Source: Candidatus Nitrosopumilus sp. (GTDB taxonomy: Archaea > Thermoproteota > Nitrososphaeria > Nitrososphaerales > Nitrosopumilaceae). From it: 64,000 nucleotides of DNA. Shown in pieces: positions 16,760 to 25,167 of this stretch. Below the pieces are notes generated by a model. That model ran no database searches, was not told the DNA's origin, and was given only the letters and a program-made list of their open reading frames with translations. Location of the stretch: contig NZ_JAOULD010000006.1 of the NCBI RefSeq assembly GCF_029882185.1, forward strand, positions 1 through 64,000, written 5' to 3'. A program made the translations under genes and the position numbers. Positions within the stretch are counted from its first letter, which is position 1. Every line of letters begins with the position of its first letter.

Positions 16760-18060
16760 GTTCTAAAATTATTTTATTATTATTTTCAATTGGATTTTTA
16801 CCACTTGTTTTTGATAATTCTTTTGCACAAATTACCTCTGGAGGATTTGGTCAATCTCCATTTGAAAGAGATTTTGGTGATGTCAAATTTTTAGATGCAT
16901 ACTTTGGTACAATTAATGAAAAAATTGAAGTTGAAGCAGGAGATGAAAATGTTCCATTTACTGTAGTATTGGCAAATGTTGGAACTCAGGATATTACGGG
17001 AATTAGAGGTCAGTTATCTTTACCTATGGGTTTTTCCGCATCTGATGGTCCTAGCTCAATTATTCGTGCTGACAGTGACTCAAATTCACTGGCTGGAGAA
17101 AATTTCCACATTACATTTTTTGTGAATATTGATAACAATGTCAAGATACAACAATATCCAGGAACTGTAAAAGTTGATTATTCTAGATTAAGAGAATCTG
17201 GAGTTAGAACAGCATTTGCTGATTTTGATTTTAAGGTCACTGGAGACAGTGTGATAAATGTTAAAGCACAAGAACCTTTTCTTACATCTTTAACAACAAA
17301 TAATGTTGTTATTGAGATTTCTAACGATGGAACTGCACCAATCTCTAGCGTAGATATTGTTGCAACAAATACATCTACAGAATTGGCATCTACTTCATCA
17401 TCAACAACTAATGTTGAAAATGTTGTAATTTTAGAATCAAGCTGGGATATTGGAAATATTAATCCAAAATCATCAAGATATCTTACTGCAACCGTATACG
17501 TTCCTGAAACACTAAAGGGTGATACATTAAGAATACCATTATCTATTTCATATTATAATGCGCATGGAGATCTTCATACAATTTCAAAAATTGTTGATTT
17601 TTACATCAAAGGACTAATTGATTTAACAATTTTCAATGTTGAAGTGATCAAATTATCTGGTACACAAATGGTGATTGGAGAAATTATTAATGAAGGAAAT
17701 GAGGATGGATTATTTGGTTTTGTCTCTATCAAACCAAAAGGCGATTCTAATATTAAACAAAGTACTCAATTCATTGATGAAATTGAAGTTGATGCACCTG
17801 TACCATTTAATGTTCCAATTGAATTTAACGGTCAACCAAGATATGGGGAACATGAGATTACAATTACAGTTAGATACAAAGATAGTACTAGAGATGAGAT
17901 ATTTCTAACTCAAGATCAAATAATTAATGTTGTCAAGCCATCAAATGATGATGAAAATGAAACTGATCCTGCAATAATCGTAATTCCAATTATTTTGATA
18001 GTAGGAATCGCAATTTACATAATTCGTAGGCGTAAAAAAACTGCAATTAAGGCAAGTTAA
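16756..18060 (+). CDS. Exported membrane-anchored protein of the ABC operon
   Basis: A 434-aa extracytoplasmic protein. A signal peptide (residues 1-24, ending SFAQ) is followed by repeated beta-sandwich domains like the COG1361 S-layer or CARDB type. A C-terminal helix (IIVIPIILIVGIAIYII, about residues 407-423) and a basic tail complete it. The ATG overlaps the ATPase stop. The position mirrors the adaptor partner of MacAB-like systems, so it may present substrates to the exporter or sense the envelope. The function is inferred from context. Confidence 0.8.
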   Translation: MSSKIILLLFSIGFLPLVFDNSFAQITSGGFGQSPFERDFGDVKFLDAYFGTINEKIEVEAGDENVPFTVVLANVGTQDITGIRGQLSLPMGFSASDGPSSIIRADSDSNSLAGENFHITFFVNIDNNVKIQQYPGTVKVDYSRLRESGVRTAFADFDFKVTGDSVINVKAQEPFLTSLTTNNVVIEISNDGTAPISSVDIVATNTSTELASTSSSTTNVENVVILESSWDIGNINPKSSRYLTATVYVPETLKGDTLRIPLSISYYNAHGDLHTISKIVDFYIKGLIDLTIFNVEVIKLSGTQMVIGEIINEGNEDGLFGFVSIKPKGDSNIKQSTQFIDEIEVDAPVPFNVPIEFNGQPRYGEHEITITVRYKDSTRDEIFLTQDQIINVVKPSNDDENETDPAIIVIPIILIVGIAIYIIRRRKKTAIKAS

Positions 18061-18104
18061 GAATATAATTTGAATCTAAAATGGAGAAATAAGGAATAAC
18101 AAAA

Positions 18105-18437
18105 TTGAGATTAACCATTATTGTTCTCATTGTAGTTTTGTCTGTAGGCAGTACAATAATTTCTCTAGGGTTTCTAACATCTCAAAAATACATTGACGTT
18201 CCTGAAATTTCTAATCAATATGAAAAATTAGAAAAGTACAAGAACGAACTGGAAAAAATCAATCAACATAATCAACAAGTGCTAAAAGATCTTGAAGAAC
18301 AAATAAAAAATTCTGACGATGTTCATCTTGATCAGATTAATACAGAAATCAAAATAATAAAACAAGTAATTAAAGAAAATAAAGAAGAACTTGAACAAGT
18401 AATTAAAAAATTGTCTCAAATGGAATCTGATCCATAA
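18105..18437 (+). CDS. Membrane-anchored coiled-coil protein
   Basis: A 110-aa unrecognised protein. An N-terminal helix (LTIIVLIVVLSVGSTIISLGF) should anchor it, and residues about 40-105 form a long Lys/Glu/Gln-rich coiled coil. The start is TTG. It follows the ABC operon by 44 bp on the same strand and may be cotranscribed. Function unknown. Confidence 0.65.
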   Translation: MRLTIIVLIVVLSVGSTIISLGFLTSQKYIDVPEISNQYEKLEKYKNELEKINQHNQQVLKDLEEQIKNSDDVHLDQINTEIKIIKQVIKENKEELEQVIKKLSQMESDP

Positions 18438-18507
18438 TAATTCTAATTTTCATTTTTGGGAAATTTACATCATAATTATATCATATCTTAAGGGAATATT
18501 ATTGGGT

Positions 18508-18576
18508 ATGGCAAAGGGTATCTTTCTATTTCTAGCAGGTAGTATTATAGGATTTATCACTACACCTTTACTGTAA
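18508..18576 (+). CDS. Possible 22-aa membrane microprotein
   Basis: A short ORF, MAKGIFLFLAGSIIGFITT plus three residues, made almost entirely of one hydrophobic helix. A TTG two codons upstream is an alternative start. It sits in an otherwise empty spacer. There is no family evidence, and chance ORFs of this size are common, so confidence is low. Confidence 0.3.
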   Translation: MAKGIFLFLAGSIIGFITTPLL

Positions 18577-18623
18577 GTGCAACAAATAATCTTCCTAAAT
18601 TCATATAGTTACTAACAATGTGA

Positions 18624-18815
18624 TTGTTGTTGGAAATACATCAAAAATTAACAATTGTTGGATTAGTTTTGTTGGTTGTAACTTTTTTGATTAATTACTA
18701 TCATCAAGAAAATCATCCTGGCATCGGGTTTAATTATGCATATGTTCCCGGGGTTGTAATGCTAATTGCATTTTCAATTAGTTTTATAATGTTTACAAAA
18801 AACCAACTAAAGTAA
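18624..18815 (+). CDS. Small two-helix membrane protein
   Basis: A 63-aa protein with two predicted transmembrane helices (residues about 8-25 and 41-57) joined by a short loop with HQENHPGIGF. The start is one of three consecutive TTG codons. No family recognised. Confidence 0.55.
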   Translation: MLLEIHQKLTIVGLVLLVVTFLINYYHQENHPGIGFNYAYVPGVVMLIAFSISFIMFTKNQLK

Positions 18816-19033
18816 TTTTGATTTATAATTATTAGACAATAAAAGAATACAAAAATTCTCTTTCTAATTTTTTATCTAAAAATTATATTTTTTAAAAGAG
18901 ACATGCAGAAATCGGTAAGACCATACTAGTTTACAAAATATTTTTCTTATAATCAAAACATGATCTGTTTTTGGCTTTGCGCTGTTGCTAGTGGCTGCCG
19001 TAGAATTATAAGCAATTACTTGATCATGCGATC
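18816..19033. other. Intergenic spacer with a short GC-richer patch
   Basis: The first 140 bp are A/T-rich with no clear ORF. Around 18970-19010 there is a GC-richer segment (ttggctttgcgctgttgc and following) with no tRNA-like acceptor or T-arm. A direct repeat of GATCATGC lies just before the next ATG (19021-19037). It could be a small RNA or a 5' leader; nothing decisive is visible. Confidence 0.3.
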
Positions 19034-19417
19034 ATGCCTGGAGATGAGATTGAAGTTCCAAAGGAATTACGTGAATTTATGCTAGAAGATGCTGAAGAAA
19101 CATTCCTTGGACAAAAAAATGGCGCAAAAAAACAATACCGTTATGGAAATTTACACATTAGAGAATATGACGATAAATTCTTAATTCATAATGACAAAAT
19201 AGATCCTAGAAAAGATCCAATAGGTCATTTGGTTTATGATGCACCTGAAGTTTTGGTTGGTTTAGCATGTGCAATCTTTGGAGGTTCAGAAATTACAAAA
19301 AAAATAATGAATAAAGATTCAAAAAAATTTACTGTTACTTCTGGATTACTTTCATCAATGATTTCCGGATATGTAGGATATCTAGCTACTAAAAAAATTA
19401 AAAATTATTTGGAGTAA
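19034..19417 (+). CDS. Hypothetical protein with C-terminal membrane segment
   Basis: A 127-aa protein. The first 75 residues are polar and charged. They are followed by a hydrophobic stretch (PEVLVGLACAIFGGSEI, about 74-90) and a second one (GLLSSMISGYVGYLA, about 105-119), and the protein ends in a basic tail. No known family. It ends 5 bp before the UbiB-like kinase gene, which suggests a shared transcript. Confidence 0.65.
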   Translation: MPGDEIEVPKELREFMLEDAEETFLGQKNGAKKQYRYGNLHIREYDDKFLIHNDKIDPRKDPIGHLVYDAPEVLVGLACAIFGGSEITKKIMNKDSKKFTVTSGLLSSMISGYVGYLATKKIKNYLE

Positions 19418-19422
19418 ATATC

Positions 19423-20967
19423 ATGTCAACTATTAGAACCGTCCAAGTGCTCATTAAACTTTTGCCGTCTATTATTGCATTACGTAAAGATAGAAAGAAA
19501 TGGATTAATCAAGAAAAAAATCAAATAGATTCAGAACAATTTAGAAAAAATGCTCGTAAGATCCTTGCTACCTTTATCTCACTAGGCCCTGTCTACATAA
19601 AACTTGGACAATGGCTTTCTTCAAGAGCAGATATTTTACCTCAACCATACTTGGAAGAGCTTTCAAAACTTCAAGACAGTGTGCCTTCTGCTCCATTTGA
19701 TCAAGTAAAACCCATCATTGAAAAAGAACTTGGCCCAATTGATAAAAAATTTGATGAAATTGATCCTAATTCTATCTCAGGTGCTTCGTTAGGACAAGTT
19801 TATCGTGGCTCTGTTTCTGGCCAACAAATCGTTGTAAAAGTAAAAAGACCTGGGATAGAAAAAATTGTAGTAAAAGATCTTAGTGTTTTGAAAAAAGTTC
19901 TTCCACTAGCATTAAGATTTGTTGATCCAAATTTACGCTATTCTGCAAAAGCAATGCTTTCTCAATTCATTGAAACAATACACGAAGAAATGGATTACAC
20001 TAATGAATTACAGAACCTAAAAACAATCAAAAATGATATGGCAAATTCAGATAAAGTTGTTATACCATCTGTATATGATAATTTATCTTCAAAAAATGTA
20101 CTCACAATGGAGTATTTGCCAGGAATTAAGATAACAAACGTACAAGCCCTTGATGAGAAGGGTATCGATAGAGAACAACTAGTCATAGATGTTCACAAGA
20201 TCTTTTTTACAATGCTTCTCAAACATTCTGTTTTTCATGCTGATCCTCACCCTGGTAACATTTCAGTCACTGATGATGGAAAACTCATTTTATATGATTA
20301 TGGAATGGTGGGAAGAATAAACAATGAAACAAGATTCAAACTAATTCGACTTTATCTTGCACTAGTCGAAAGAAATCCTCCAAGAGTAGTAAATGCCATG
20401 AATGAACTTTCAATGCTTACCCCTGGATACAATAGAACTGTAATCGAAAAGGGAATTGAACTTTCAATACGTGCAATGCATGGAAATAAACCTGATGAAA
20501 TGGAAGTGCAAAGTTTGATGGAACTTGCAAACCAAACCATGAGCACATTTCCATTTGTGTTGCCCAAAAATTTAGCGCTATACATGAGAATGGCATCAAT
20601 CATTGAAGGAATTTACAAAACACATGACGTTGATTTTAAATTTGTTAAAGTTTTAAAAAATATTCTTGAAGAAGAAAATCTTATTCCACAAGCATATGTA
20701 CAAGAATTAAAAATATCATTTGAAAATTTTTCAAAATCTATTGATTCTGCAATTCGTTTAGGACCTGAGATGCAAAAATTAATGGATGAAGCTCAAATTT
20801 TTATGAAAAAAAGAAAACCAACGGTTTTACTAAGTGGAAGCATATTTGCATCTGCAATATTTATGGGATCTGCATTTTTGTATCAATCAAATGAATCTCT
20901 TGGAATTATTGGAATGATTAGTTCTGGTATTGTAATGGTAACTTCAGGACTGTTTAGAAAATACTAA
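19423..20967 (+). CDS. ABC1/UbiB-family atypical protein kinase
   Basis: A 514-aa UbiB-type kinase-like protein. The family motif YIKLGQWLSSRADILP lies near residues 52-67, the catalytic-loop HADPHPGNI near 280, and the DFG-equivalent DYGMVGRI near 297. Two C-terminal helices (residues about 470-510) place it at the membrane. In bacteria and mitochondria such proteins support quinone biosynthesis; here it may act on thaumarchaeal menaquinone or lipids, which is inference. Confidence 0.9.
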   Translation: MSTIRTVQVLIKLLPSIIALRKDRKKWINQEKNQIDSEQFRKNARKILATFISLGPVYIKLGQWLSSRADILPQPYLEELSKLQDSVPSAPFDQVKPIIEKELGPIDKKFDEIDPNSISGASLGQVYRGSVSGQQIVVKVKRPGIEKIVVKDLSVLKKVLPLALRFVDPNLRYSAKAMLSQFIETIHEEMDYTNELQNLKTIKNDMANSDKVVIPSVYDNLSSKNVLTMEYLPGIKITNVQALDEKGIDREQLVIDVHKIFFTMLLKHSVFHADPHPGNISVTDDGKLILYDYGMVGRINNETRFKLIRLYLALVERNPPRVVNAMNELSMLTPGYNRTVIEKGIELSIRAMHGNKPDEMEVQSLMELANQTMSTFPFVLPKNLALYMRMASIIEGIYKTHDVDFKFVKVLKNILEEENLIPQAYVQELKISFENFSKSIDSAIRLGPEMQKLMDEAQIFMKKRKPTVLLSGSIFASAIFMGSAFLYQSNESLGIIGMISSGIVMVTSGLFRKY

Positions 20968-20968
20968 A

Positions 20969-21349
20969 TTATTCTATAGTGATATCTTTTCCTTTTTTTA
21001 TTACAGGTATAATTAGTGTTAGAATGCCATTTTCGTATTTTGCAGATTCAATTTTCTCTTCACCTTGTTTAATTTCAATTGGGAGCCTGATTTTTTTATC
21101 AATTATGTTTGGTCTTTGATTTGAAATCAGAGATTCAGATTCTTTTTCATCAATAATCTTTTTGGCGTTGATAGATAAAATATCTCCACATAAAGATAAT
21201 TCAATATCTTTTTTGGCAAATCCTGGAATATCAATAACAATTTTTAGATTATCTGCATTAAGATACATGTCAATTGGAGGTAAAACAAATTCATAGAATT
21301 CTCTTGATTTGTTTCCAATTTCTTTGATTACCTCTTTCACAAGTCCCAT
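20969..21349 (-). CDS. Small heat-shock protein Hsp20
   Basis: A 126-aa alpha-crystallin-type chaperone. The domain has LKIVIDIPGFAKKDIELSL and ends with KYENGILTLIIP, the usual GxLxL-type strand. The N-terminal arm is short and there is little C-terminal extension beyond KGKDITIE. A TATA-like tttatatcta lies about 27 bp before the ATG on the minus strand. It is convergent with the kinase gene (1 bp gap) and divergent from tmk. Confidence 0.92.
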   Translation of the reverse strand: MGLVKEVIKEIGNKSREFYEFVLPPIDMYLNADNLKIVIDIPGFAKKDIELSLCGDILSINAKKIIDEKESESLISNQRPNIIDKKIRLPIEIKQGEEKIESAKYENGILTLIIPVIKKGKDITIE

Positions 21350-21426
21350 TTTGTGTTACATGCTCAATTTTTAGATATAAACTTTGATAGATTTTTAATC
21401 AATTAATTTCTCAGTTTTGTTAACTT

Positions 21427-22029
21427 ATGATTATTGTAATTGAAGGAGGAGACCAGGCAGGAAAATTAACACAATCAACACTGTTGGAAAAAACATTGAA
21501 AAAACAAAAGATCAAAACCAAACTATTTCATTTTCCAGATTATGATACTCCAATAGGCAAAGAAATTCGAAAATATTTAGACGGAAAACGAAAATTTCCA
21601 CCACAAGTAATTCACTGTCTTTTGACAGCAAATAGATGGGAAAAACTAGATGAAATTTTAGAAGCCGAAGAAAAAAATTCTGTTTTGATTATGAATAGAT
21701 ATTATCATTCTAATTTGGTATATGGTTTAGCAAATGGTTTAAAACAAAAATGGCTTGAAAATCTTGATCATGGTCTACCAAAAGCTGATCTTGTAGTATT
21801 ACTTGACGTTACACAAAAAGAATCTTTTTCAAGATCACCTAGGAATGAAAAGGGAAAAATTATGAAAAGAGACAAATTTGAGAAAAATGAACAATTTTCA
21901 AGGAAAATATCCCAAATCTATCGTACTACTGCAAAGAAAAAGCATTGGAAAATTATCGATGCATCAAAATCTAAACTTGAAATTCATGAAGAAATACTAA
22001 AGACATTTTCAAAGAAACTTGGGATATGA
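21427..22029 (+). CDS. tmk: Thymidylate kinase-like protein
   Basis: Predicted dTMP kinase of 200 aa. It has the N-terminal P-loop region EGGDQAGKLTQS, the FPDYDTPIGKEI segment and the NRYYHSNLVYG substrate-binding motif, as in human-type thymidylate kinases. The P-loop reads GKLT where GKST or GKTT is expected, so the Mg-coordinating Ser/Thr is Leu14. Its stop overlaps the next gene (ATGA). Confidence 0.85.
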   Translation: MIIVIEGGDQAGKLTQSTLLEKTLKKQKIKTKLFHFPDYDTPIGKEIRKYLDGKRKFPPQVIHCLLTANRWEKLDEILEAEEKNSVLIMNRYYHSNLVYGLANGLKQKWLENLDHGLPKADLVVLLDVTQKESFSRSPRNEKGKIMKRDKFEKNEQFSRKISQIYRTTAKKKHWKIIDASKSKLEIHEEILKTFSKKLGI

Positions 22030-23261
22030 AAAAAATTTACCTTGACATCATAGATCCAATCCATGACTTTATTCGCGTATATGATTACGAACTTCCCATT
22101 ATTGACAGTCCTATTTTTCAAAGATTAAGACGAATAAAACAGCTTTCTGGTGCCCATTTGACTTATCCTGCAGCTCAGCATAGTAGATTTGAACATTCTC
22201 TTGGAGTGATGCATATTGCTAGTCAAGCTGGATTTGCATTAAATGAAAAAGGATTTCTAAATTCAGATGATGTTCAAATGTTACGTCTTGCAGGATTGTT
22301 GCATGATATTGGTCATGGACCTTTTTCTCATCTGTTCGAAGAAATAATTCAAGAAAAAAAAATTTCACATGAAGATTATGGAAAAAAAATTATTTTAAAT
22401 TCTGAGATTGGTGATGTTTTATCAAAAACTGGATTTGACAAAAAATTAATCACAAAAATCGCATTTGGAGAATCAAAATTTCAATATCTTAATGAAATTG
22501 TTTCAGGTGCTCTGAGTGCAGACATGATGGATTACTTACTAAGAGATGGCTATTTTACAGGGGCTGAACATGCAAAAGTAGATCATAAAAGAATAACACA
22601 ATCACTTGATGTTTACAAGAAAAAACTTGCCTTGGAGCGTTCAGCATTATACTCTTTTGAATCAATGATGCATTCCAGATACCAAATGTTCAAAGCAGTA
22701 TATTTTCATAAAACTGTACGTGCAGCAGAAGTTATGCTCATTCAGGCACTAAGACTATCTGATGATGAATTTGGCTTTACATCTTTTAACCTAAATGAAT
22801 TTGTGAAACTAACTGATGAATTTGTCCTGTCATCTCTAATTTCCTCAAAATCTACTAAACTAAAACGAGCGAGGCAATTAGCTGAAGATTATCAAAATAG
22901 AAAATTACTAAAATGTGTATTTGAGAGAATACTTACTAGTCAGACAAATTTGAAAAAAACTCGTACTGATGAACTCAGAATCGAACTTTCCAAGAAATCT
23001 AAAATCAATGAAGATGAAATTTTTGTAGATAGTTCTGTTACTCCATCTATTCCACTTGCACCATCAAAAAATGAGTCAAAATCAATAGTTTTAACTTCTA
23101 ACGAAGATGGAAAATCATCTGCACAAGAGATGCCAATTTCTAAAATACCCGTAGTTTCAGCTATTTCCGGCTTTATGAACATACTTAGAATCTATACACA
23201 TCAAAAAAACAGAAAAAAAGTTGAAATTGCCGCAAAATCAATCATTGGTGATCTAAAATAA
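22026..23261 (+). CDS. HD-superfamily phosphohydrolase (dNTPase/SAMHD1-like)
   Basis: A 411-aa metal-dependent phosphohydrolase of the COG1078 type. The metal site shows [12 protein letters not shown] and [15 protein letters not shown], with a later Asp in [11 protein letters not shown]. Related enzymes hydrolyse dNTPs or other nucleotides. It is translationally coupled to tmk and followed by UMP kinase, so all three genes may balance nucleotide pools. About 60 low-complexity Ser/Glu residues precede the last helix. Confidence 0.9.
   Translation: MKKIYLDIIDPIHDFIRVYDYELPIIDSPIFQRLRRIKQLSGAHLTYPAAQHSRFEHSLGVMHIASQAGFALNEKGFLNSDDVQMLRLAGLLHDIGHGPFSHLFEEIIQEKKISHEDYGKKIILNSEIGDVLSKTGFDKKLITKIAFGESKFQYLNEIVSGALSADMMDYLLRDGYFTGAEHAKVDHKRITQSLDVYKKKLALERSALYSFESMMHSRYQMFKAVYFHKTVRAAEVMLIQALRLSDDEFGFTSFNLNEFVKLTDEFVLSSLISSKSTKLKRARQLAEDYQNRKLLKCVFERILTSQTNLKKTRTDELRIELSKKSKINEDEIFVDSSVTPSIPLAPSKNESKSIVLTSNEDGKSSAQEMPISKIPVVSAISGFMNILRIYTHQKNRKKVEIAAKSIIGDLK
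23247..23252 (+). promoter_or_regulatory. Shine-Dalgarno site before UMP kinase
   Basis: GGTGAT, a perfect match to the archaeal 16S rRNA 3' end, ends 5 nt before the ATA at 23258. The same 5-nt spacing is seen at the CTG-started ABC ATPase. It decides the UMP kinase start. Confidence 0.6.
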
Positions 23262-23941
23262 AAAAACGAATTGTCATCAAATTATCAGGAAGAGTTTTTG
23301 GCATGGATAACGTCAAATCTCTAAAAGATTATGCAGCATTTCTAGTAAAAATTAGCAAGATTTGTCAACCTATTGTTATTGCTGGCGGCGGTACGATTGC
23401 ACGACATTATATTTCTCATGCGAGATCTTCTGGTGCTGATGAGTCCACTCTTGATGAATTGGGAATTGAAATTTCAAGATTAAATGCAAAATTGTTGATT
23501 TATGCACTAAAAAACAAGGCATACTCACATCCCCCAACCACTTTGCAAGAAGTAAAACATGCAGTAGATGACGGATTAATTGTTGTTACAGGGGGTCTAC
23601 ATCCCGGTCAAAGTACAAATGGTACTGCTGCATTGATTGCAGAAAAAGTACAAGCTGAACAATTTCTTAATGCCACTGATGTTGATGGAGTTTATGATAA
23701 GGATCCAAATAAATTCAAAAATGCCAAAAAATTCAAACGAATCGAAATGAAAAATTTGAAAAATATGTTAGTCCATGAAGATTCTGTAGCTGGTGGTTAT
23801 GATCTGATGGATATTGTCGCTCTAAAAATTATTGAACGTTCTAAAATTAAAACACGCATTTTAAAAGCTAATACAAAAACTATTGAAAAGGCAATAAAGG
23901 GTAGCGATGTGGGAACCGAAATTATTCTCTCTTCAAAATAA
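23258..23941 (+). CDS. pyrH: UMP kinase, probable ATA start
   Basis: Phosphorylates UMP to UDP; amino-acid-kinase fold. From ATA the protein is 227 aa with the N-terminal strand [14 protein letters not shown], which holds the essential phosphate-binding Lys and Gly. The first ATG (23303) would delete this strand. The upstream stop at 23249-23251 leaves no ATG, GTG or TTG before it. Other motifs are [23 protein letters not shown] and [13 protein letters not shown]. The HD gene stop (TAA) overlaps the start as ATAA, parallel to the common ATGA. Confidence 0.88.
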   Translation: MKKRIVIKLSGRVFGMDNVKSLKDYAAFLVKISKICQPIVIAGGGTIARHYISHARSSGADESTLDELGIEISRLNAKLLIYALKNKAYSHPPTTLQEVKHAVDDGLIVVTGGLHPGQSTNGTAALIAEKVQAEQFLNATDVDGVYDKDPNKFKNAKKFKRIEMKNLKNMLVHEDSVAGGYDLMDIVALKIIERSKIKTRILKANTKTIEKAIKGSDVGTEIILSSK

Positions 23942-24295
23942 TTATTCTATATCGTTCTGAATAGTAGGTCTTGTTTCTGACCATATCTGAATCTCTTTTT
24001 CAGGATATTCCAAAATTCCAGTTTCTCTGAGCTTCTTGTAAATTGATATGGCTTCTTCTTTTTCAACAGCCTTGGATTGAGCTTTTGTAAAACCATCTTT
24101 ATCAACAATCACTGCAACATGACCATCTGGAGAACTAATCACTGCAGCAAACTCTTCTTCTCCTACTGGATGAAATTTACCATCGATCTTTTTAGTTGTC
24201 AAAGTAAGCATACCAAATCCAGCAACTTCGAACATTTTCATCTGTGATTTACTTGCTCTTTGTTTTCCTTGCTGTACTGCTTGAAAATATTGCAC
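23942..24295 (-). CDS. Conserved hypothetical protein
   Basis: A 117-aa protein that I cannot place in a family. It has an alpha/beta pattern with AGFGMLTLTTKKIDG and a C-terminal acidic helix-rich part (KAVEKEEAISIYKKL). A longer reading reaches 24451 but would run through the divergent gene. I chose GTG at 24295 because a TATA-like ttattata (24317-24324) sits about 25 bp upstream; ATG codons at 24241 and 24235 are alternatives. Confidence 0.6.
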   Translation of the reverse strand: MQYFQAVQQGKQRASKSQMKMFEVAGFGMLTLTTKKIDGKFHPVGEEEFAAVISSPDGHVAVIVDKDGFTKAQSKAVEKEEAISIYKKLRETGILEYPEKEIQIWSETRPTIQNDIE

Positions 24296-24316
24296 AATTT
24301 TTTCAATCGGGAATGG

Positions 24317-24324
24317 TATAATAA
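24317..24324 (-). promoter_or_regulatory. TATA-like box for the 117-aa gene
   Basis: Reads TTATTATA on the minus strand. The predicted transcription start about 25 bp downstream falls on the GTG at 24295, consistent with a leaderless transcript. Confidence 0.4.
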
Positions 24325-24365
24325 CTATCTCAACATTTAAGATATCAAGAGGTAATGCAAACACT

Positions 24366-24920
24366 ATGAATCCTAAAATTTTTGTTGGTGCTGCAGTTGC
24401 TGGATTAGCTTTAATTTTAGGTGGGATTCTTTTATCAGGTCCTACAATCATGATATCTTCACAGGAAGGAAATACTGAAATTCAAAATATGCCTCAAGTA
24501 AAACCTCTTCAGATTGAATTAGAAGATATCTCGATATCAAAAATATCTGAGCGATCAGTTACCATTGACTTAGCATTCAAACTCTCTAATCCAAATCCTA
24601 GAGCAATGATTGTACAAACTATGGATTATCAATTATTTGAAACAGGTTATTCAGAAACTGAGCAGATCACTGGTGGTCAGATTGGTAGCAGGCCTCAAGG
24701 AATGGTTGAGTTTGGTTCAAATTATTATACTCTGCTTGGAGAAAATTCAATAATTCTAAGAGATTCTCAGACAATCAAAAATTCTGGAAATACTGCTGAT
24801 TTATGGGAAGCATTTGAAGACGATATCAATACCTGGAGAGTTTCAGGTGATGTATTTTACAATCTCAGTTCAATGACTAGCGGTCAAGAAAATGAACTTC
24901 ATTTTGAATTTATAAAATAA
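24366..24920 (+). CDS. LEA14/WHy-like exported protein
   Basis: A 184-aa protein. An N-terminal anchor (residues about 6-24, VGAAVAGLALILGGILL) is followed by a beta-sandwich of the water-stress/LEA14 type: ELEDISISKISERSVTIDLAF and KLSNPNPRAMIV match the strand and NPN motif. Probably outside the membrane. The biological role of this family in archaea is uncertain. Confidence 0.75.
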   Translation: MNPKIFVGAAVAGLALILGGILLSGPTIMISSQEGNTEIQNMPQVKPLQIELEDISISKISERSVTIDLAFKLSNPNPRAMIVQTMDYQLFETGYSETEQITGGQIGSRPQGMVEFGSNYYTLLGENSIILRDSQTIKNSGNTADLWEAFEDDINTWRVSGDVFYNLSSMTSGQENELHFEFIK

Positions 24921-24986
24921 TCTTTATGTATCATAATATTTTAAAATTATGATAATATGTTTTTAGAGAAAAAATATTGGCAAAGT

Positions 24987-24994
24987 TATAAAAA
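24987..24994 (+). promoter_or_regulatory. TATA-like box for the 36-aa membrane protein
   Basis: TTATAAAA preceded by purine-rich caaag, 24 bp before a likely transcription start and 31 bp before the ATG at 25018. It is one of the cleanest promoter-like boxes in the window. Confidence 0.5.
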
Positions 24995-25017
24995 CCCGTC
25001 TCATTATTCTTTATCAA

Positions 25018-25128
25018 ATGGCAGAAGCAAGTATGGCCGCATATGGCGCAGCAGCAGGAGTCGCAGTTGCACTCGCAGTAGTATGTTTCGCTCTTCGTGG
25101 TAAAGGACATCCAGAACCACTAGATTAA
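25018..25128 (+). CDS. Small Ala-rich single-pass membrane protein
   Basis: A 36-aa ORF beginning MAEASMAAYGAAAGVAVALA, continuing VVCFALRG and ending KGHPEPLD. One transmembrane helix spans about residues 8-26. Its DNA is clearly GC-richer than the surroundings and its third positions avoid A/T runs, as expected of a highly expressed gene. A good TATA box precedes it. I do not recognise the family. It could be a small subunit of a membrane complex. Confidence 0.65.
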   Translation: MAEASMAAYGAAAGVAVALAVVCFALRGKGHPEPLD

Positions 25129-25167
25129 ACGAAGGAATTTTTCATTTACAACATTTTTCTGATTTTT

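Noticed and set aside
18961-19033. Possible tRNA or small RNA in the GC-richer patch before the 127-aa gene
   Set aside because: No acceptor stem, anticodon arm or TTC-type T-arm can be folded; left only as an unexplained spacer.
24296-24451. Longer N-terminus for the minus-strand 117-aa protein
   Set aside because: It would overlap the divergent LEA14-like gene and pass through its own TATA-like box.
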